64,000 nt of DNA from Solihabitans fulvus. Its GTDB lineage: Bacteria > Actinomycetota > Actinomycetes > Mycobacteriales > Pseudonocardiaceae. The notes under the pieces are model-generated. The model was not told the DNA's origin, made no database searches, and saw only the letters and a list, made by a program, of their open reading frames with translations. A program made the translations under genes and the position numbers. Positions 8,977-17,874 of the stretch are shown here, in pieces (the stretch's first letter is position 1; the number at the start of each line of letters is the position of its first letter). The stretch is from NCBI RefSeq assembly GCF_008386585.1, contig NZ_VUOB01000019.1, forward strand, positions 46,848 through 110,847, given 5' to 3'.

Positions 8977-9732
8977 TCAGCTTGCCTGGACTTTCGGTGG
9001 GTTGGCGCCGCTGCTGGCCGAACGGCCGCGCAGCAGCAGCGCCAATCCAAGGCCGAGATTGACGATCATGTCCAGTGCTTGCAACCAGTCCGGGTCCCTG
9101 CCGGGCGAGTAGACCTGGAGGTAGTCGGCCAGCGCGTGCACGAGCACGAGCGGCCAGACGCTGCCGATCACCAGTCTCGCCCCGCACAGGCAGAACCCGA
9201 ACAGTCCGGCCGTCAGCACCTGCCACAGCGTGTTGCCGAGCGGTGCGCCGAAGAACAGGTAGTTGTCGAGGTGACTCGCGCCGAACAGCGTCGCCGTCAG
9301 CGCTGCCCCGCGCAGCGCGCCGAGCGGCCGCGCGACCTCGAAGACCAACGCGCGGCTGGAAATCTCCTCGCTGACGCCGACGCTGAGCATCAACGCGACG
9401 CCGCCGACCAGCTGCGCGGTGCCGCCGGCGATGCCGGGCAGCGCGGACAGCCCGGCGACCGCGACCAGCGGCAGCACCACCGGCCAGCGCGACAGTCGCC
9501 CGAGGGTGGTCACACCAGTGACGCGCGACAGTCCCCAGGAGCGCAGGATCGCCAGCACCACGGCGGCGGAGATCAGGTTCACGACGGTGGCGCCGAGCCC
9601 AGGGAACCAGCCGGGACTCATCGAGGGCAGCAGTTCGGCGGCGGCGACCACCGCGAGCTGCCAGGTCAGCGCGAGTTCCACCGCGCCGAGCACCGGATGA
9701 CGGAGCACGTGGTCCCGCCACCGCGTCAGCAT
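8977..9732 (-). CDS. CPBP family intramembrane metalloprotease
   Basis: Membrane protein of 251 residues with about six to eight hydrophobic segments. The CAAX-protease/bacteriocin-processing (CPBP, Abi) motifs are present: SEEISSRALVFEV (the EE-x3-R pair), FGASHLDN (histidine with Asn two residues later) and LVHALADY (second histidine). These residues bind zinc in the membrane. Substrates cannot be read from sequence; relatives process prenylated proteins or protect against peptides. The gene ends exactly where pdxH ends (no spacer). Confidence 0.85.
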   Translation of the reverse strand: MLTRWRDHVLRHPVLGAVELALTWQLAVVAAAELLPSMSPGWFPGLGATVVNLISAAVVLAILRSWGLSRVTGVTTLGRLSRWPVVLPLVAVAGLSALPGIAGGTAQLVGGVALMLSVGVSEEISSRALVFEVARPLGALRGAALTATLFGASHLDNYLFFGAPLGNTLWQVLTAGLFGFCLCGARLVIGSVWPLVLVHALADYLQVYSPGRDPDWLQALDMIVNLGLGLALLLRGRSASSGANPPKVQAS

Positions 9733-9855
9733 GATCGGAAATCGTAGTGCCCCGATCCGCGTGATTTCGGGGCATTCCGGAACACGAGTGCGTGCCGGGG
9801 CAGCGTGACGAATCGCTCGCGAATCGCAGGCTTTGTTGTCCTAAGCTAACGAGTT

Positions 9856-11166
9856 GTGAGCGCAGGCGCGACGACACCGTCGGATTCCCGGGAGGGCGAC
9901 AGTCCCACGGCCGTGCGCCGGCTGCTCGGCAGGGTCATGCTCGACACCCGGCCGCTGCGGGTGGTGGCGTACCGGAGGCTGTGGGTTTCCACGATCGTCA
10001 CGGCGGTCGGCAGCCAGTTCACCGCGGTCGCCGTGCCGAAGCAGATCTACGACCTGACCGGCTCGTCCGGCTACGTTGGCCTCGCCGGCGCCGTCGCGCT
10101 CGTCCCCCTGCTGGTGTTCGGGCTGTGGGGCGGCGCGGTCGCCGACACGGTCGACCGGCGGAAACTGCTGCTGGTCACCAACATCGGCATCGCGGTCACG
10201 TCCGTGCTGCTGTGGGTGCAGGCGGCGCTCGGGCTCGGCTCGGTGTGGGTGGTGCTGGCGCTGCTGGCCGCGCAACAGGGCTTCTTCGCGATGAACGCGC
10301 CGGCCCGCAGCGCGTCCATCGCCAGGCTCGTGCCGGTCGAGCAGTTGGCTGCGGCCAGCGCGCTCGGGTCGACGGTGATGGTGTTCGGGGCCGTGTTCGG
10401 GCCGCTGCTCGCCGGCACGCTGCTGCCCGTGTTCGGCCTGTCCGTGCTGTACCTGGTCGACGCGCTCGCCCTGACCGTGGCGCTGTGGGCGGTGTGGCGG
10501 CTGCCGCCGATGCCGCCGCTCGACGGGCCGGCACGGCGGGCCGGGCTGAGTGACGTGGTCGCAGGCTTCCGGTATCTGGCCGTGCAGAAGGTGCTGCTGG
10601 CGTCGTTCCTGCTGGACATCATCGCGATGGTGTTCGGCATGCCGAGGGCGCTGTTCCCCGAGCTGGCCGAGCGGACCTTCGGCGACCCGCCGGGCGGCGG
10701 GCTCGCGCTGGGGCTGCTGTACGCGGCGATGCCGGTCGGCGCGTTCCTGTGCGGGCTGTTCTCGGGACCGCTGACGCGGGTGCGGAGGCACGGTGTCGGC
10801 GTGACGGTCGGCGTGCTCGCGTGGGGCGTCGCGGTGCTCGGGTTCGGCCTGTCGCACGCGTTGTGGCCCGCGCTGGTGTTCATGGCGCTCGGTGGCGTCG
10901 CGGACATGGTGAGCATGGTGTTCCGGGGCGCGATGCTCCAGGCGGCGGCGACGGATGAGATGCGCGGGCGCATGCAGGGCGTGTTCATCGTCGTGGTGGC
11001 AGGCGGACCGAGGCTCGCGGACCTGCTGCACGGGTCGATGGGCGCGGCCGTCGGCGCCGGGCCGGCGATCGCCGCGGGCGGCGTGCTCGTGCTGGTCGCG
11101 ACGGTGGTCGCGGTGGTCAGTCTTGGCGCGTTCTGGCGGTACCGGGCGCCGAGCGGGCATAGCTGA
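9856..11166 (+). CDS. MFS transporter, DHA3 (EntS-like) type
   Basis: A 436-residue major facilitator with about 12 membrane segments. The N-terminal block YRRLWVSTIVTAVGSQFTAVA, followed by VPKQIYDLTGSSGYVGL and ADTVDRRKLLL, is typical of the enterobactin-exporter-like DHA3 branch with its first-loop A-D-x3-RR motif. It probably exports a small molecule such as a siderophore or drug; no biosynthetic genes adjoin it. GTG 9856 is the first good start. Its last 50 bases overlap the tail of the convergent DUF397 gene. Confidence 0.85.
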   Translation: MSAGATTPSDSREGDSPTAVRRLLGRVMLDTRPLRVVAYRRLWVSTIVTAVGSQFTAVAVPKQIYDLTGSSGYVGLAGAVALVPLLVFGLWGGAVADTVDRRKLLLVTNIGIAVTSVLLWVQAALGLGSVWVVLALLAAQQGFFAMNAPARSASIARLVPVEQLAAASALGSTVMVFGAVFGPLLAGTLLPVFGLSVLYLVDALALTVALWAVWRLPPMPPLDGPARRAGLSDVVAGFRYLAVQKVLLASFLLDIIAMVFGMPRALFPELAERTFGDPPGGGLALGLLYAAMPVGAFLCGLFSGPLTRVRRHGVGVTVGVLAWGVAVLGFGLSHALWPALVFMALGGVADMVSMVFRGAMLQAAATDEMRGRMQGVFIVVVAGGPRLADLLHGSMGAAVGAGPAIAAGGVLVLVATVVAVVSLGAFWRYRAPSGHS

Positions 11167-11398
11167 GGAAGCCGGCCCACGAGGTCGCCGGGAAGGCGAG
11201 GATCGGGCCGTCCGGGTTCTTGGAGTCCCGAGCGGCCACCGCCGCATCGCTGAACGAGACCTCCACGCAGTTGGCTGTTGACTGGCTGCGGCTGCTCTTG
11301 CGCCAGTCGCCCGCGAAGGCGATCTCCACACAGTTGGCGGTGTCGGCGCTGTGGTTGCTCTTACGCCACACAGCGTTGGCGAAGTCAGGCGCGCTCAT
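11117..11398 (-). CDS. DUF397 protein with duplicated first half
   Basis: Small actinobacterial protein of 93 residues, unknown biochemical role. DUF397 proteins accompany XRE/DUF5753 regulators, and some act as antitoxin-like or regulatory partners. The N-terminal half of the domain occurs twice (WRKSNHSADTANCVEIAF, then WRKSSRSQSTANCVEVSF). One copy of the second half follows (AARDSKNPDGPILAFPATSW). ATG 11398 follows the XRE stop by 26 bp, so the two form an operon. The C-terminal 16 residues overlap the convergent MFS gene. Confidence 0.85.
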   Translation of the reverse strand: MSAPDFANAVWRKSNHSADTANCVEIAFAGDWRKSSRSQSTANCVEVSFSDAAVAARDSKNPDGPILAFPATSWAGFLSYARSAPGTARTRQD

Positions 11399-11424
11399 GC
11401 CTTTCATGATGGCATCTGTCGGCT

Positions 11425-12306
11425 TCACAGTCGCTCGGCCAGATCAGCGATCAGCTCGATGGACTTCTTGGGGCTGAGCGAGAGTCGCTGAAGCTCCGTC
11501 CATGAGCGAGAGTAGATCTTGACGTGCTCGTCCTCATCCAGGAACAAGCTGGCGACCTTGTTCTCCAGCAGCACGAGGCTGGGCTCGTCGTCGTACTTCA
11601 GGATGGTGAACGGCCCGTTCAGCCCGGAATGCAGCTTCGACTTGGCGGGTAGCACCTGAATGGTCACGCGGGATTTGATCGTCGCGTCCGCCAAGGCTCG
11701 TAGCTGCCGCCCGTGCGCTCCGAGTTTGCCGAAGGAGTGCCTCAGCACGTTTTCCTCGATGATCGCGTGCAACGTCAACGGGTCGGTGCGGTGGAGCAGG
11801 CCCTGACGAGCCATCCGGCTGGACACCAGGGCGTCGACCTCGGTCTCGGTGATCGCGCCTCCGGTGGCCCGAATGATCGCGCTGGCATATTCGGGAGTCT
11901 GTAGCAGGCCAGGGATCACCAGCGGTTGGTATCTGAGCAGGGTGGTGGCTTCCTGCTCGAAGTCGAGCCAGGTCTGCCAGTCCTCTGGCAGGTTCGCGTT
12001 GCTCAGCCGCAGCCAGCCGCGTTCCTCCGCGCGCCGGGCGATGTCGAGCAGCTCGACCCGGTGACCGGCGCTGACCTCGTAGAAGTCCAGCAATCGTTCG
12101 AGGTCGTCCCGGTAGACGCCGCTCTCCATGCGCTCGATGCGGTTGATCTTGCTGCCGGACATCCCGACGGCCCTGCCGACCGCCTCGATGCCGTGCCCGC
12201 TGGCGCCGCGAAGCCTACGCAGGATGAAAGCGAGCCGGCGCGAACGGACCGAATTGCCCGCGCGTCGTGCCACGTGTGCCTCCCCGGAGTGGTGTGTTGC
12301 CGTCAA
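11425..12306 (-). CDS. XRE-family regulator with DUF5753 domain
   Basis: DNA-binding protein of 293 residues. A helix-turn-helix spans about residues 25-80 (LRRLRGASGHGIEAVGRAVG, then MSGSKINRIERMESGVYRDD). A DUF5753 domain follows, with LLRYQPLVIPGLLQTPEYASA and the VQVLP-type strand. Together with the downstream DUF397 gene this is the standard WhiJ/BldB-associated pair of actinomycetes, often linked to differentiation or antibiotic control. It diverges from the small gene at 12421, its possible target. Confidence 0.9.
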   Translation of the reverse strand: MTATHHSGEAHVARRAGNSVRSRRLAFILRRLRGASGHGIEAVGRAVGMSGSKINRIERMESGVYRDDLERLLDFYEVSAGHRVELLDIARRAEERGWLRLSNANLPEDWQTWLDFEQEATTLLRYQPLVIPGLLQTPEYASAIIRATGGAITETEVDALVSSRMARQGLLHRTDPLTLHAIIEENVLRHSFGKLGAHGRQLRALADATIKSRVTIQVLPAKSKLHSGLNGPFTILKYDDEPSLVLLENKVASLFLDEDEHVKIYSRSWTELQRLSLSPKKSIELIADLAERL

Positions 12307-12420
12307 GGTAGGGCTTTCCGGGTTTTCACGGCGACAACCTTCACCCCATCGAGCGACTGCACGAATAATTGTTGCGCTGCAATTCTTGCGTAGCAGGACA
12401 AAGCCAACCTGGAGGCTGCG

Positions 12421-12690
12421 ATGAGTGACGGAAACGTGCGGAATCTGCCGAGGAGAGAATGGCTACTTCGCTGCAATGACGCGGACAATGGTCTCGCGAT
12501 CTGCTCGGTGCTCGCGGAGGCCGGCGAGGTCGTCATCTGCGGCACGAACGACCTGCCCATGCTCCGGCTGCCCGAGGGTTACCTCGCCGCGTTCCACACC
12601 GGACTGACCGAGGCGATGGCCGTGGCCGAGCAGGATCTGCGCAACACCCGTGCCGCACGAACGAAAATCGCCAACTCGCCACCCGCCTGA
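12421..12690 (+). CDS. Small conserved-type hypothetical protein next to DUF397/XRE
   Basis: An 89-residue protein of unknown function. It has two N-terminal cysteines (LLRCNDADNGLAICSVL), a short beta-rich middle (EVVICGTNDLPMLRLPEG) and a helical tail. GGAGGC lies just upstream of the ATG. It is divergent from the XRE gene across 114 bp, and small proteins of this size often sit next to DUF397/XRE pairs, so it may belong to the same regulatory unit. No enzymatic motif is visible. Confidence 0.55.
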   Translation: MSDGNVRNLPRREWLLRCNDADNGLAICSVLAEAGEVVICGTNDLPMLRLPEGYLAAFHTGLTEAMAVAEQDLRNTRAARTKIANSPPA

Positions 12691-12713
12691 CCAGCGACGG
12701 TTACGCTCCCGCA

Positions 12714-13313
12714 GTGACTGAGGTGAGTGGCGTTCGGGCAACGCCGGGCGGCCGGGTGCGGCTGGTTTTCCAGCCAGGGGGCTTCAACATCCTGCGGGAC
12801 AGCCGTTTCTCCTGGCTGCGTTCGCTTGACGAGGACTGGATCGGCGGCCTCGCCCTGCTCGGCGCGATCGGTCTGGGTATCGGCGCGGCTGCGGCGGCGC
12901 ACGCCGGGCTCCGGCCGTTGGCCATCGCGCTCGGCGTGCTGGTCATACCGTTCGTGGTGGTGTTGCTGGTCTTCCTGGTGTTGAAAGCGATCGAGTCGCT
13001 GGTCGGCTGGATTGTCCTGATCGGACTGATCATCCTGTTCCCGCTACTGCTGTTCCCCGGCGTGCGGCAGTGGGCCGGGAAACACTGGGACGGCAAGCCC
13101 GCAGCGCGCCGGCTCGACTGGCCGCGCGAGCGGATCGCCTCGACGCGCCGGGCCCTGGACGCCTCCGGACTGGCCGTGCAGGTGCTCGGCGCGGACGGGG
13201 CCACGCTCGTGCTGCGGGCGGGCGGCGAGGCGGCCCGTCAGCTGGACACCGAGTTCGCCCGGCTGCTCGGCGGCCCGGCCTCGCCGCCCGCCAGGACGTT
13301 CGCGCGGCGGTAG
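12714..13313 (+). CDS. Small membrane protein, function unknown
   Basis: Predicted inner-membrane protein of 199 residues. An N-terminal cytosolic segment of about 40 residues is followed by three hydrophobic helices (around residues 43-68, 70-90 and 95-120) and a soluble C-terminal domain of about 80 residues. It starts at GTG 12714, 23 bp after the upstream small gene, so cotranscription is likely. No known family was recognised. Confidence 0.6.
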   Translation: MTEVSGVRATPGGRVRLVFQPGGFNILRDSRFSWLRSLDEDWIGGLALLGAIGLGIGAAAAAHAGLRPLAIALGVLVIPFVVVLLVFLVLKAIESLVGWIVLIGLIILFPLLLFPGVRQWAGKHWDGKPAARRLDWPRERIASTRRALDASGLAVQVLGADGATLVLRAGGEAARQLDTEFARLLGGPASPPARTFARR

Positions 13314-13348
13314 GCGCCGGGCCGCGCGGCCGTGTTTCCGGTCCGCAT

Positions 13349-14188
13349 TCAGCGGACGGCGTGGGTGGTTCGCTCGCGGAACTCCTGCACGCTGTGCGCG
13401 GAGAACATGTCCACCTCGGAGTCGTGGTCGCGCATCAGCTCGCGCAGCCGTTCCTGGTTGGCCAGCCGTTCGCTGCGGAGGACGTCCATGCGGTTCTGGA
13501 AGAACGTCAGGACCGGCGTGCAGTGCGGCCGGACCGGGTCCTTCTCGCCGTGGAAGAAGTACGCGTCGCCGGCGTGCAGCAACCACCGGTCGCCGGTGTG
13601 CACCGCGACGCCCGCATGGCCCCTGGTGTGGCCGGCGAGCGGGATCATCAGGATTTCCGGTGGCAGCCCGGGAAGTTCGCGCACCGCCTCGAAGCCGAAC
13701 CAGCGTTCGCCGTCGCCGACGCGGTGGGTGACCCAGTCGGGGTCGTGCGCCCACTGCACAGACCTGTACCTGGCGCGCTCGAGCGCGTTCGTCGGGTTGT
13801 TGGCCGCGTGCAGCTCCTCGGCGAACACGTGCACCTTGGCCTGCGGGAATTCCGCCAGCCCGCCCGCGTGGTCAAGGTCGAGGTGGGTGAGCACGATGTG
13901 CCGGACGTCCTCCACCTTGTGGCCGAGCGCGACCACCTGGCGCGCCATGGATTCCGCCGGGTCGAACACCGGCCGCACCGTCGTGGCGAACTGCCGGCCG
14001 AGCGAGCCGGGCGGGTTGAGCATGTCGGTGAGCCCGATGCCGGTGTCGACCAGCACGAGCCCCTGGTCGGTCTCGATGACCAGGCAGTGGCAGACCATCG
14101 TGGCGCGGCTGAGGATCGAGCCCTCGCCGTCCACGAGCCGGCCGCCGAACGGGCGCATGGTGCCGCAGTTGACGTGGTGCACGAGCAT
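13349..14188 (-). CDS. MBL-fold metallo-hydrolase (lactonase-like)
   Basis: Zinc hydrolase of 279 residues. The metallo-beta-lactamase signature HLDLDHAGG lies near residue 100. An upstream VLVDTGIGL strand and a downstream GHTRGHAGV supply the remaining metal histidines. The overall arrangement resembles N-acyl-homoserine-lactonase/quorum-quenching type enzymes, but the substrate is unknown. ATG 14188 has GGAGCG nearby. The TetR gene 37 bp upstream on the same strand is the probable regulator. Confidence 0.85.
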   Translation of the reverse strand: MLVHHVNCGTMRPFGGRLVDGEGSILSRATMVCHCLVIETDQGLVLVDTGIGLTDMLNPPGSLGRQFATTVRPVFDPAESMARQVVALGHKVEDVRHIVLTHLDLDHAGGLAEFPQAKVHVFAEELHAANNPTNALERARYRSVQWAHDPDWVTHRVGDGERWFGFEAVRELPGLPPEILMIPLAGHTRGHAGVAVHTGDRWLLHAGDAYFFHGEKDPVRPHCTPVLTFFQNRMDVLRSERLANQERLRELMRDHDSEVDMFSAHSVQEFRERTTHAVR

Positions 14189-14225
14189 GATTCGCTCCGG
14201 AGCGGGGAGTTGGGTGGGGTGGCCG

Positions 14226-14789
14226 TCAGCCGGCCAGGAGTCGGTGGAGCTGCGCGCCGACGACGCGCAACGGCGCGATGTCGTGTCGGGTCTTCGCCAG
14301 CAGCATGCCGCCCTCGATGGCCGCGAGCAGCATGGTGGCGACCTCGTCGGCGTCCGCGATGCCGTGCGAGCGCAGGTGTTCGGCGATCACGGCCTCCCAG
14401 GATTCGTACTGCTCCTGGCAGGCCGTCCTGATCGGCTCGTTCTGGCCTGCGACGTCGAGCGCGACGGTCGCGATCGGGCAGCCGGCCAGAAACCCTGACG
14501 AGACAAGGTTTTCGGCGAGTCGCTCGATCACCAGATCGAAGCCGGCGCGCAGGTCCGTGGTGGACTGGAGCAGTTCGCGCAGGGCGTCCTTGGTCTCGCC
14601 CCCGGTCAGGGCGACGGCCTCGACCGCGAGTTGTTCCTTCCCACCGGGAAAGTGGAAGTACATCGACCCCTTGGGCGCGTCGCCCTCGGTGAGCACCTGG
14701 GCGAGGCCGGTCGCGTGGTAGCCCTGATCGCGGAACAGCGTCGCGGCCGAGCGCAACACCCGTTCTCGCGTGTCGGTCTTTCTCGGCAT
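14226..14789 (-). CDS. TetR/AcrR regulator, LmrA/YxaF type
   Basis: Repressor of 187 residues. The N-terminal helix-turn-helix (RERVLRSAATLFRDQGYHAT) is followed by SMYFHFPGGKEQL. The C-terminal ligand domain has the GCPIATVALD motif of the LmrA/YxaF branch. It precedes the MBL hydrolase gene and has a palindrome of the expected type just in front of it, so autoregulation together with the hydrolase is likely. Its upstream region is also the aldose epimerase promoter region. Confidence 0.9.
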   Translation of the reverse strand: MPRKTDTRERVLRSAATLFRDQGYHATGLAQVLTEGDAPKGSMYFHFPGGKEQLAVEAVALTGGETKDALRELLQSTTDLRAGFDLVIERLAENLVSSGFLAGCPIATVALDVAGQNEPIRTACQEQYESWEAVIAEHLRSHGIADADEVATMLLAAIEGGMLLAKTRHDIAPLRVVGAQLHRLLAG

Positions 14790-14803
14790 GTCTGGAAATA
14801 TAC

Positions 14804-14813
14804 AGACCGGTCT
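14804..14813. promoter_or_regulatory. TetR operator palindrome
   Basis: AGACCGGTCT is a perfect palindrome located 15 bp upstream of the TetR start and 33 bp upstream of the divergent aldose epimerase. It resembles the TAGACC-type boxes I recall for LmrA/YxaF regulators, consistent with the family of the adjacent gene. Confidence 0.65.
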
Positions 14814-14845
14814 AGTTAAGTCAAGGGGCCGATACGCTGGTCGAC

Positions 14846-15757
14846 ATGACTGGCCCGACCGGCGAACAGCTGGACATCGTGTGTGGCGCCACCCGCGCCG
14901 TGGTCACCGAGATCGGCGCGGGCCTGCGGGCCTACGAGGTCGCCGGCGTGCCCTATCTGGAGACCTTCGGCGAGGCCGAGAAGCCGCCGATGGGCGCGGG
15001 CATGGTGCTCGTGCCGTGGCCCAACCGCACGGCGGGCGCGCGCTGGGAGCTGGCCGGGCAGCCGCAGCAGCTGGCCGTCACCGAGCCGGCCAGGGGCAAC
15101 GCGATCCATGGCCTGACCAGGCACGAGCGGTGGACGGTCGTCGAGCACACCGGTTCGCTGGTGTCGCTGGAGATCACCCTCGACGCCCAGCCCGGCTGGC
15201 CGGTGCCGCTGCGCACCACCATCAGCTACGCGGTCGACGAGGGCGGGCTGACCGTCACGCACGGCGTGCACAACGTCGGCGACCGGCCGACCCCGTTCGG
15301 GCTCGGCACCCACCCGTACCTGAGGGCAGGCGTCCAGGCGACCGACGACTGCGAGCTGCGGCTGGCCGCCACCACGGTGTTGCCGCTGGACCCCGATCGG
15401 ATGGTGCCGTCCGGTCCGCCGCGCCCGGTGGCGGGCACCGAGTTCGACTTCTTGTCGGGCCGGCCGCTTCGCGGGGTCTCGCTGGACACGCCGTTCGGCG
15501 GCTGCCTGCCCGATGACGACGGGCTGGTCCGGCACACGCTGCGCGGGCCGACCGGCGGCGTCGAGCTGTGGGCCGACCCGGACTTCCGCTGGGTGCAGGT
15601 CTACACCCCGGACGACTTCCCCGGCCGAGGCAGGGCCGTGGCGATCGAGCCGATGACCTGCCCGCCGGACGCGCTGAACTCCGGTGTGGACCTCATCGTG
15701 CTGAGCCCAGGCGAGTCCTGGCAGGGGCGCTGGGGCGTGCGGCCGCTCGCCGCGTAG
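14846..15757 (+). CDS. Aldose 1-epimerase family protein
   Basis: Mutarotase-like enzyme of 303 residues interconverting sugar anomers. Family features are the MVLVPWPNRTAGARWELAG block, GNAIHGLTRHERW with a catalytic-type histidine, FGLGTHPYLRAG with the second histidine, and the late PMTCPPDALNSG segment, where Glu precedes PMTCP as the general base (AIEPMTCP). It stands alone between the TetR operator and an amidohydrolase; its physiological sugar is unknown. Confidence 0.88.
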   Translation: MTGPTGEQLDIVCGATRAVVTEIGAGLRAYEVAGVPYLETFGEAEKPPMGAGMVLVPWPNRTAGARWELAGQPQQLAVTEPARGNAIHGLTRHERWTVVEHTGSLVSLEITLDAQPGWPVPLRTTISYAVDEGGLTVTHGVHNVGDRPTPFGLGTHPYLRAGVQATDDCELRLAATTVLPLDPDRMVPSGPPRPVAGTEFDFLSGRPLRGVSLDTPFGGCLPDDDGLVRHTLRGPTGGVELWADPDFRWVQVYTPDDFPGRGRAVAIEPMTCPPDALNSGVDLIVLSPGESWQGRWGVRPLAA

Positions 15758-15803
15758 CCGTTCCCTTGGTGCGCGGCGGGCCAAACGATTAGCGTGGCTA
15801 ACC

Positions 15804-17018
15804 ATGAATGTCGCAATCACTGGTGGATACGTCGTTCCGGTCGAGGGTGAGCCCATCGAGGGCGGCACCGTCCTGATCGTGGACGGCAAGATCGTCGCGG
15901 TCGGCACGGGCGCCGAGGTGGCCGTGCCCGACGGCGTGCCGACCGTCGACGCCGGCGGTTCGTGGGTGCTGCCCGGGTTCGTCGAGTCGCACGGCCACAT
16001 CGGCGTGCACGAGGAGGCCGAGGGCTGGGCCGGCCAGGACACCAACGAGATGACCGACCCGAACGGCGCCCGCCTGCGCGCCCTCGACGGCATCAACCCC
16101 GCCGACCTCGGCTTCGTCGACGCGCTGTCCGGCGGCGTGACCACGGCCGTCATCAAGCCGGGGTCCGGCAACCCGATCGGCGGCCAGACCGTCGCGGTGA
16201 AGTGCTGGGGCCGCACCGTCGACGAGATGCTGGTGCGCGAGCCGGTCAGCGTGAAGAGCGCGCTCGGCGAGAACCCGAAGCGGGTCTACGGCGACCAGAA
16301 GAAGCTGCCGTCCACCCGGCTCGGCGTGGCCGCGGTGATCCGCGACGCGTTCACCAAGGCCCAGGACTACAAGGCGAAGCGGGCGCACGCGGCCGAGGAG
16401 AACAAGCCCTTCGACCGGGATCCCACGCTGGAGATCCTGGTGCGGGTGCTCGACCGCGAGCTGCCCTGGTGCCAGCACAGCCACCGCGCCGACGACATCG
16501 CCACCGCGCTGCGGCTGGCCGACGAGTTCGGCTACCGGCTCGTGGTCAACCACGGCACCGAGGGCCACCTGATCGCGGACATGTTGGCGGAGCGGGACAT
16601 CCCGGTGATCATCGGCCCGCTGTTCACCTCGCGCTCCAAGGTCGAGGTGCGGCAGCGGTCCCTGCGCAACCCCGGCATCCTGGCCCGCGCTGGCGTGCAG
16701 ATCGCGATCACCACGGACCACCCGGTGATCCCGATCCACTTCCTGGTGCACCAGGCGACCCTGGCGGTCAAGGAGGGCCTCGACCGGGACACCGCGCTGC
16801 GCTCGATCACCGTCAACCCGGCGCGGATCCTCGGGCTGGACGACCGGGTCGGCTCGCTGACCCCGGGCCTCGACGGCGACGTGGTGATCTGGTCCGGCGA
16901 CCCGCTCGACGTGATGAGCCGCGCGCAGCGGGTCTTCGTGTCTGGCAAGGAGGTCTTCACCTACTCCGAGGAGCGCGGCGAGGGCGTCGTCGCCGACCCG
17001 TTCTACCGCGAGGCGTAG
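15804..17018 (+). CDS. Imidazolonepropionase-like amidohydrolase
   Basis: Metal-dependent hydrolase of 404 residues. It has the N-terminal composite beta-sandwich, then VLPGFVESHGHIG (H-x-H metal pair), a middle QHSHRADD, VVNHGTEGH, and a TTDHPVIP aspartate ligand. The C-terminal NPARILGLDDRVGSL is followed by GLDGDVVIWSGDPLD, typical of the family. The substrate is uncertain; relatives act on cyclic amides or peptidic lactams. It follows the epimerase by 46 bp and is closed by a strong terminator. Confidence 0.85.
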   Translation: MNVAITGGYVVPVEGEPIEGGTVLIVDGKIVAVGTGAEVAVPDGVPTVDAGGSWVLPGFVESHGHIGVHEEAEGWAGQDTNEMTDPNGARLRALDGINPADLGFVDALSGGVTTAVIKPGSGNPIGGQTVAVKCWGRTVDEMLVREPVSVKSALGENPKRVYGDQKKLPSTRLGVAAVIRDAFTKAQDYKAKRAHAAEENKPFDRDPTLEILVRVLDRELPWCQHSHRADDIATALRLADEFGYRLVVNHGTEGHLIADMLAERDIPVIIGPLFTSRSKVEVRQRSLRNPGILARAGVQIAITTDHPVIPIHFLVHQATLAVKEGLDRDTALRSITVNPARILGLDDRVGSLTPGLDGDVVIWSGDPLDVMSRAQRVFVSGKEVFTYSEERGEGVVADPFYREA

Positions 17019-17022
17019 GCAG

Positions 17023-17055
17023 GTCGGGGCCCGCGACGCGTTCGCGGGCCCCGAC
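17023..17055. terminator. Perfect 14-bp stem terminator
   Basis: GTCGGGGCCCGCGA pairs with its complement around a 5-nt loop, 4 bp after the amidohydrolase stop and 26 bp before the NIPSNAP stop. It probably serves both convergent genes. Confidence 0.8.
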
Positions 17056-17081
17056 GCCGGCTCGGCGGAGGTGCTTCCCGC

Positions 17082-17807
17082 TCAGCGCAGGTGCGAGCGG
17101 GCGGCCGGCGCCAGCACGATCTCCTGCGGCGCGCGGGCCAGGTACTTCGACAGCGTGGGTGCAACCGTGCCGCGCCAGGCGTCCGAGTCCGCGAGCGCGT
17201 CGGCGTGGTCGAGCAGGCTCCGCTCGTCGTGGAACCTGGCGAACCAGACAAACAGGTGCTCCCCGGTGACGACCGGCAGCACCGGGAAGTTGTTCTCGGC
17301 GGGCTCGGTCTCGAACCAGGCGATCGGCGCCGCGCCGGCCGCCGTCAGCGCCGGTAGCGCCTGTTCCTCGAAGAACCGGACGAACTCCGCGTCGGCCGGG
17401 TTCTCCAGGTGGTAGACCGTCGCCGTGACCCTGGACGCGGGCAGCTCGGTCGCGCCGACCGGCGGCCGGGGCGCGGTCGGCGCGGCGAACCTCGAGTGCT
17501 CGCCGACCGGGCGCAGCAGCCGCACGTTGTCCGAGTCCACCATGGTCGCGTTGGCGGCCGTGCGGTTCGCCCGCCACACGGAACCCTTGAGGTAGAACGC
17601 GGTCAGCGCGCGCTCCCGCGCGGCCATGTCGTCGAACTCGCGCAGCCACACGAACAGGTCGGGGTTGTCGACGTCGCGGAAGTGGCCGGGGATGCGGACG
17701 CCCAGCTCCTCCTGGCTCTCCACGAAGTTCCGCTCGTAGATGTCGATCAGGGTGTCGCGCTGGCCGGGGTGCAGCGTGTACTGCCGTAGTTCGAGCACGG
17801 GGGTCAT
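17082..17807 (-). CDS. NIPSNAP family protein
   Basis: A 241-residue protein built from two ferredoxin-like NIPSNAP repeats. The N-terminal ELRQYTLHPGQRDTLIDIYE and FVWLREFDDMAAR segments are mirrored in the second half (ATVYHLENPADAEFV and LFVWFARFHDERS). The family has dimeric alpha-beta-barrel folds related to antibiotic monooxygenases, but no fixed reaction can be stated. ATG 17807 gives the standard M-T-x-VLELRQYTL start. Confidence 0.85.
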   Translation of the reverse strand: MTPVLELRQYTLHPGQRDTLIDIYERNFVESQEELGVRIPGHFRDVDNPDLFVWLREFDDMAARERALTAFYLKGSVWRANRTAANATMVDSDNVRLLRPVGEHSRFAAPTAPRPPVGATELPASRVTATVYHLENPADAEFVRFFEEQALPALTAAGAAPIAWFETEPAENNFPVLPVVTGEHLFVWFARFHDERSLLDHADALADSDAWRGTVAPTLSKYLARAPQEIVLAPAARSHLR

Positions 17808-17874
17808 GGACAACACGGTGCCATCGACGATCGCTTTTCGGCGAGTGGCGGGGACATCCTCTGTGTGTGGTTCG

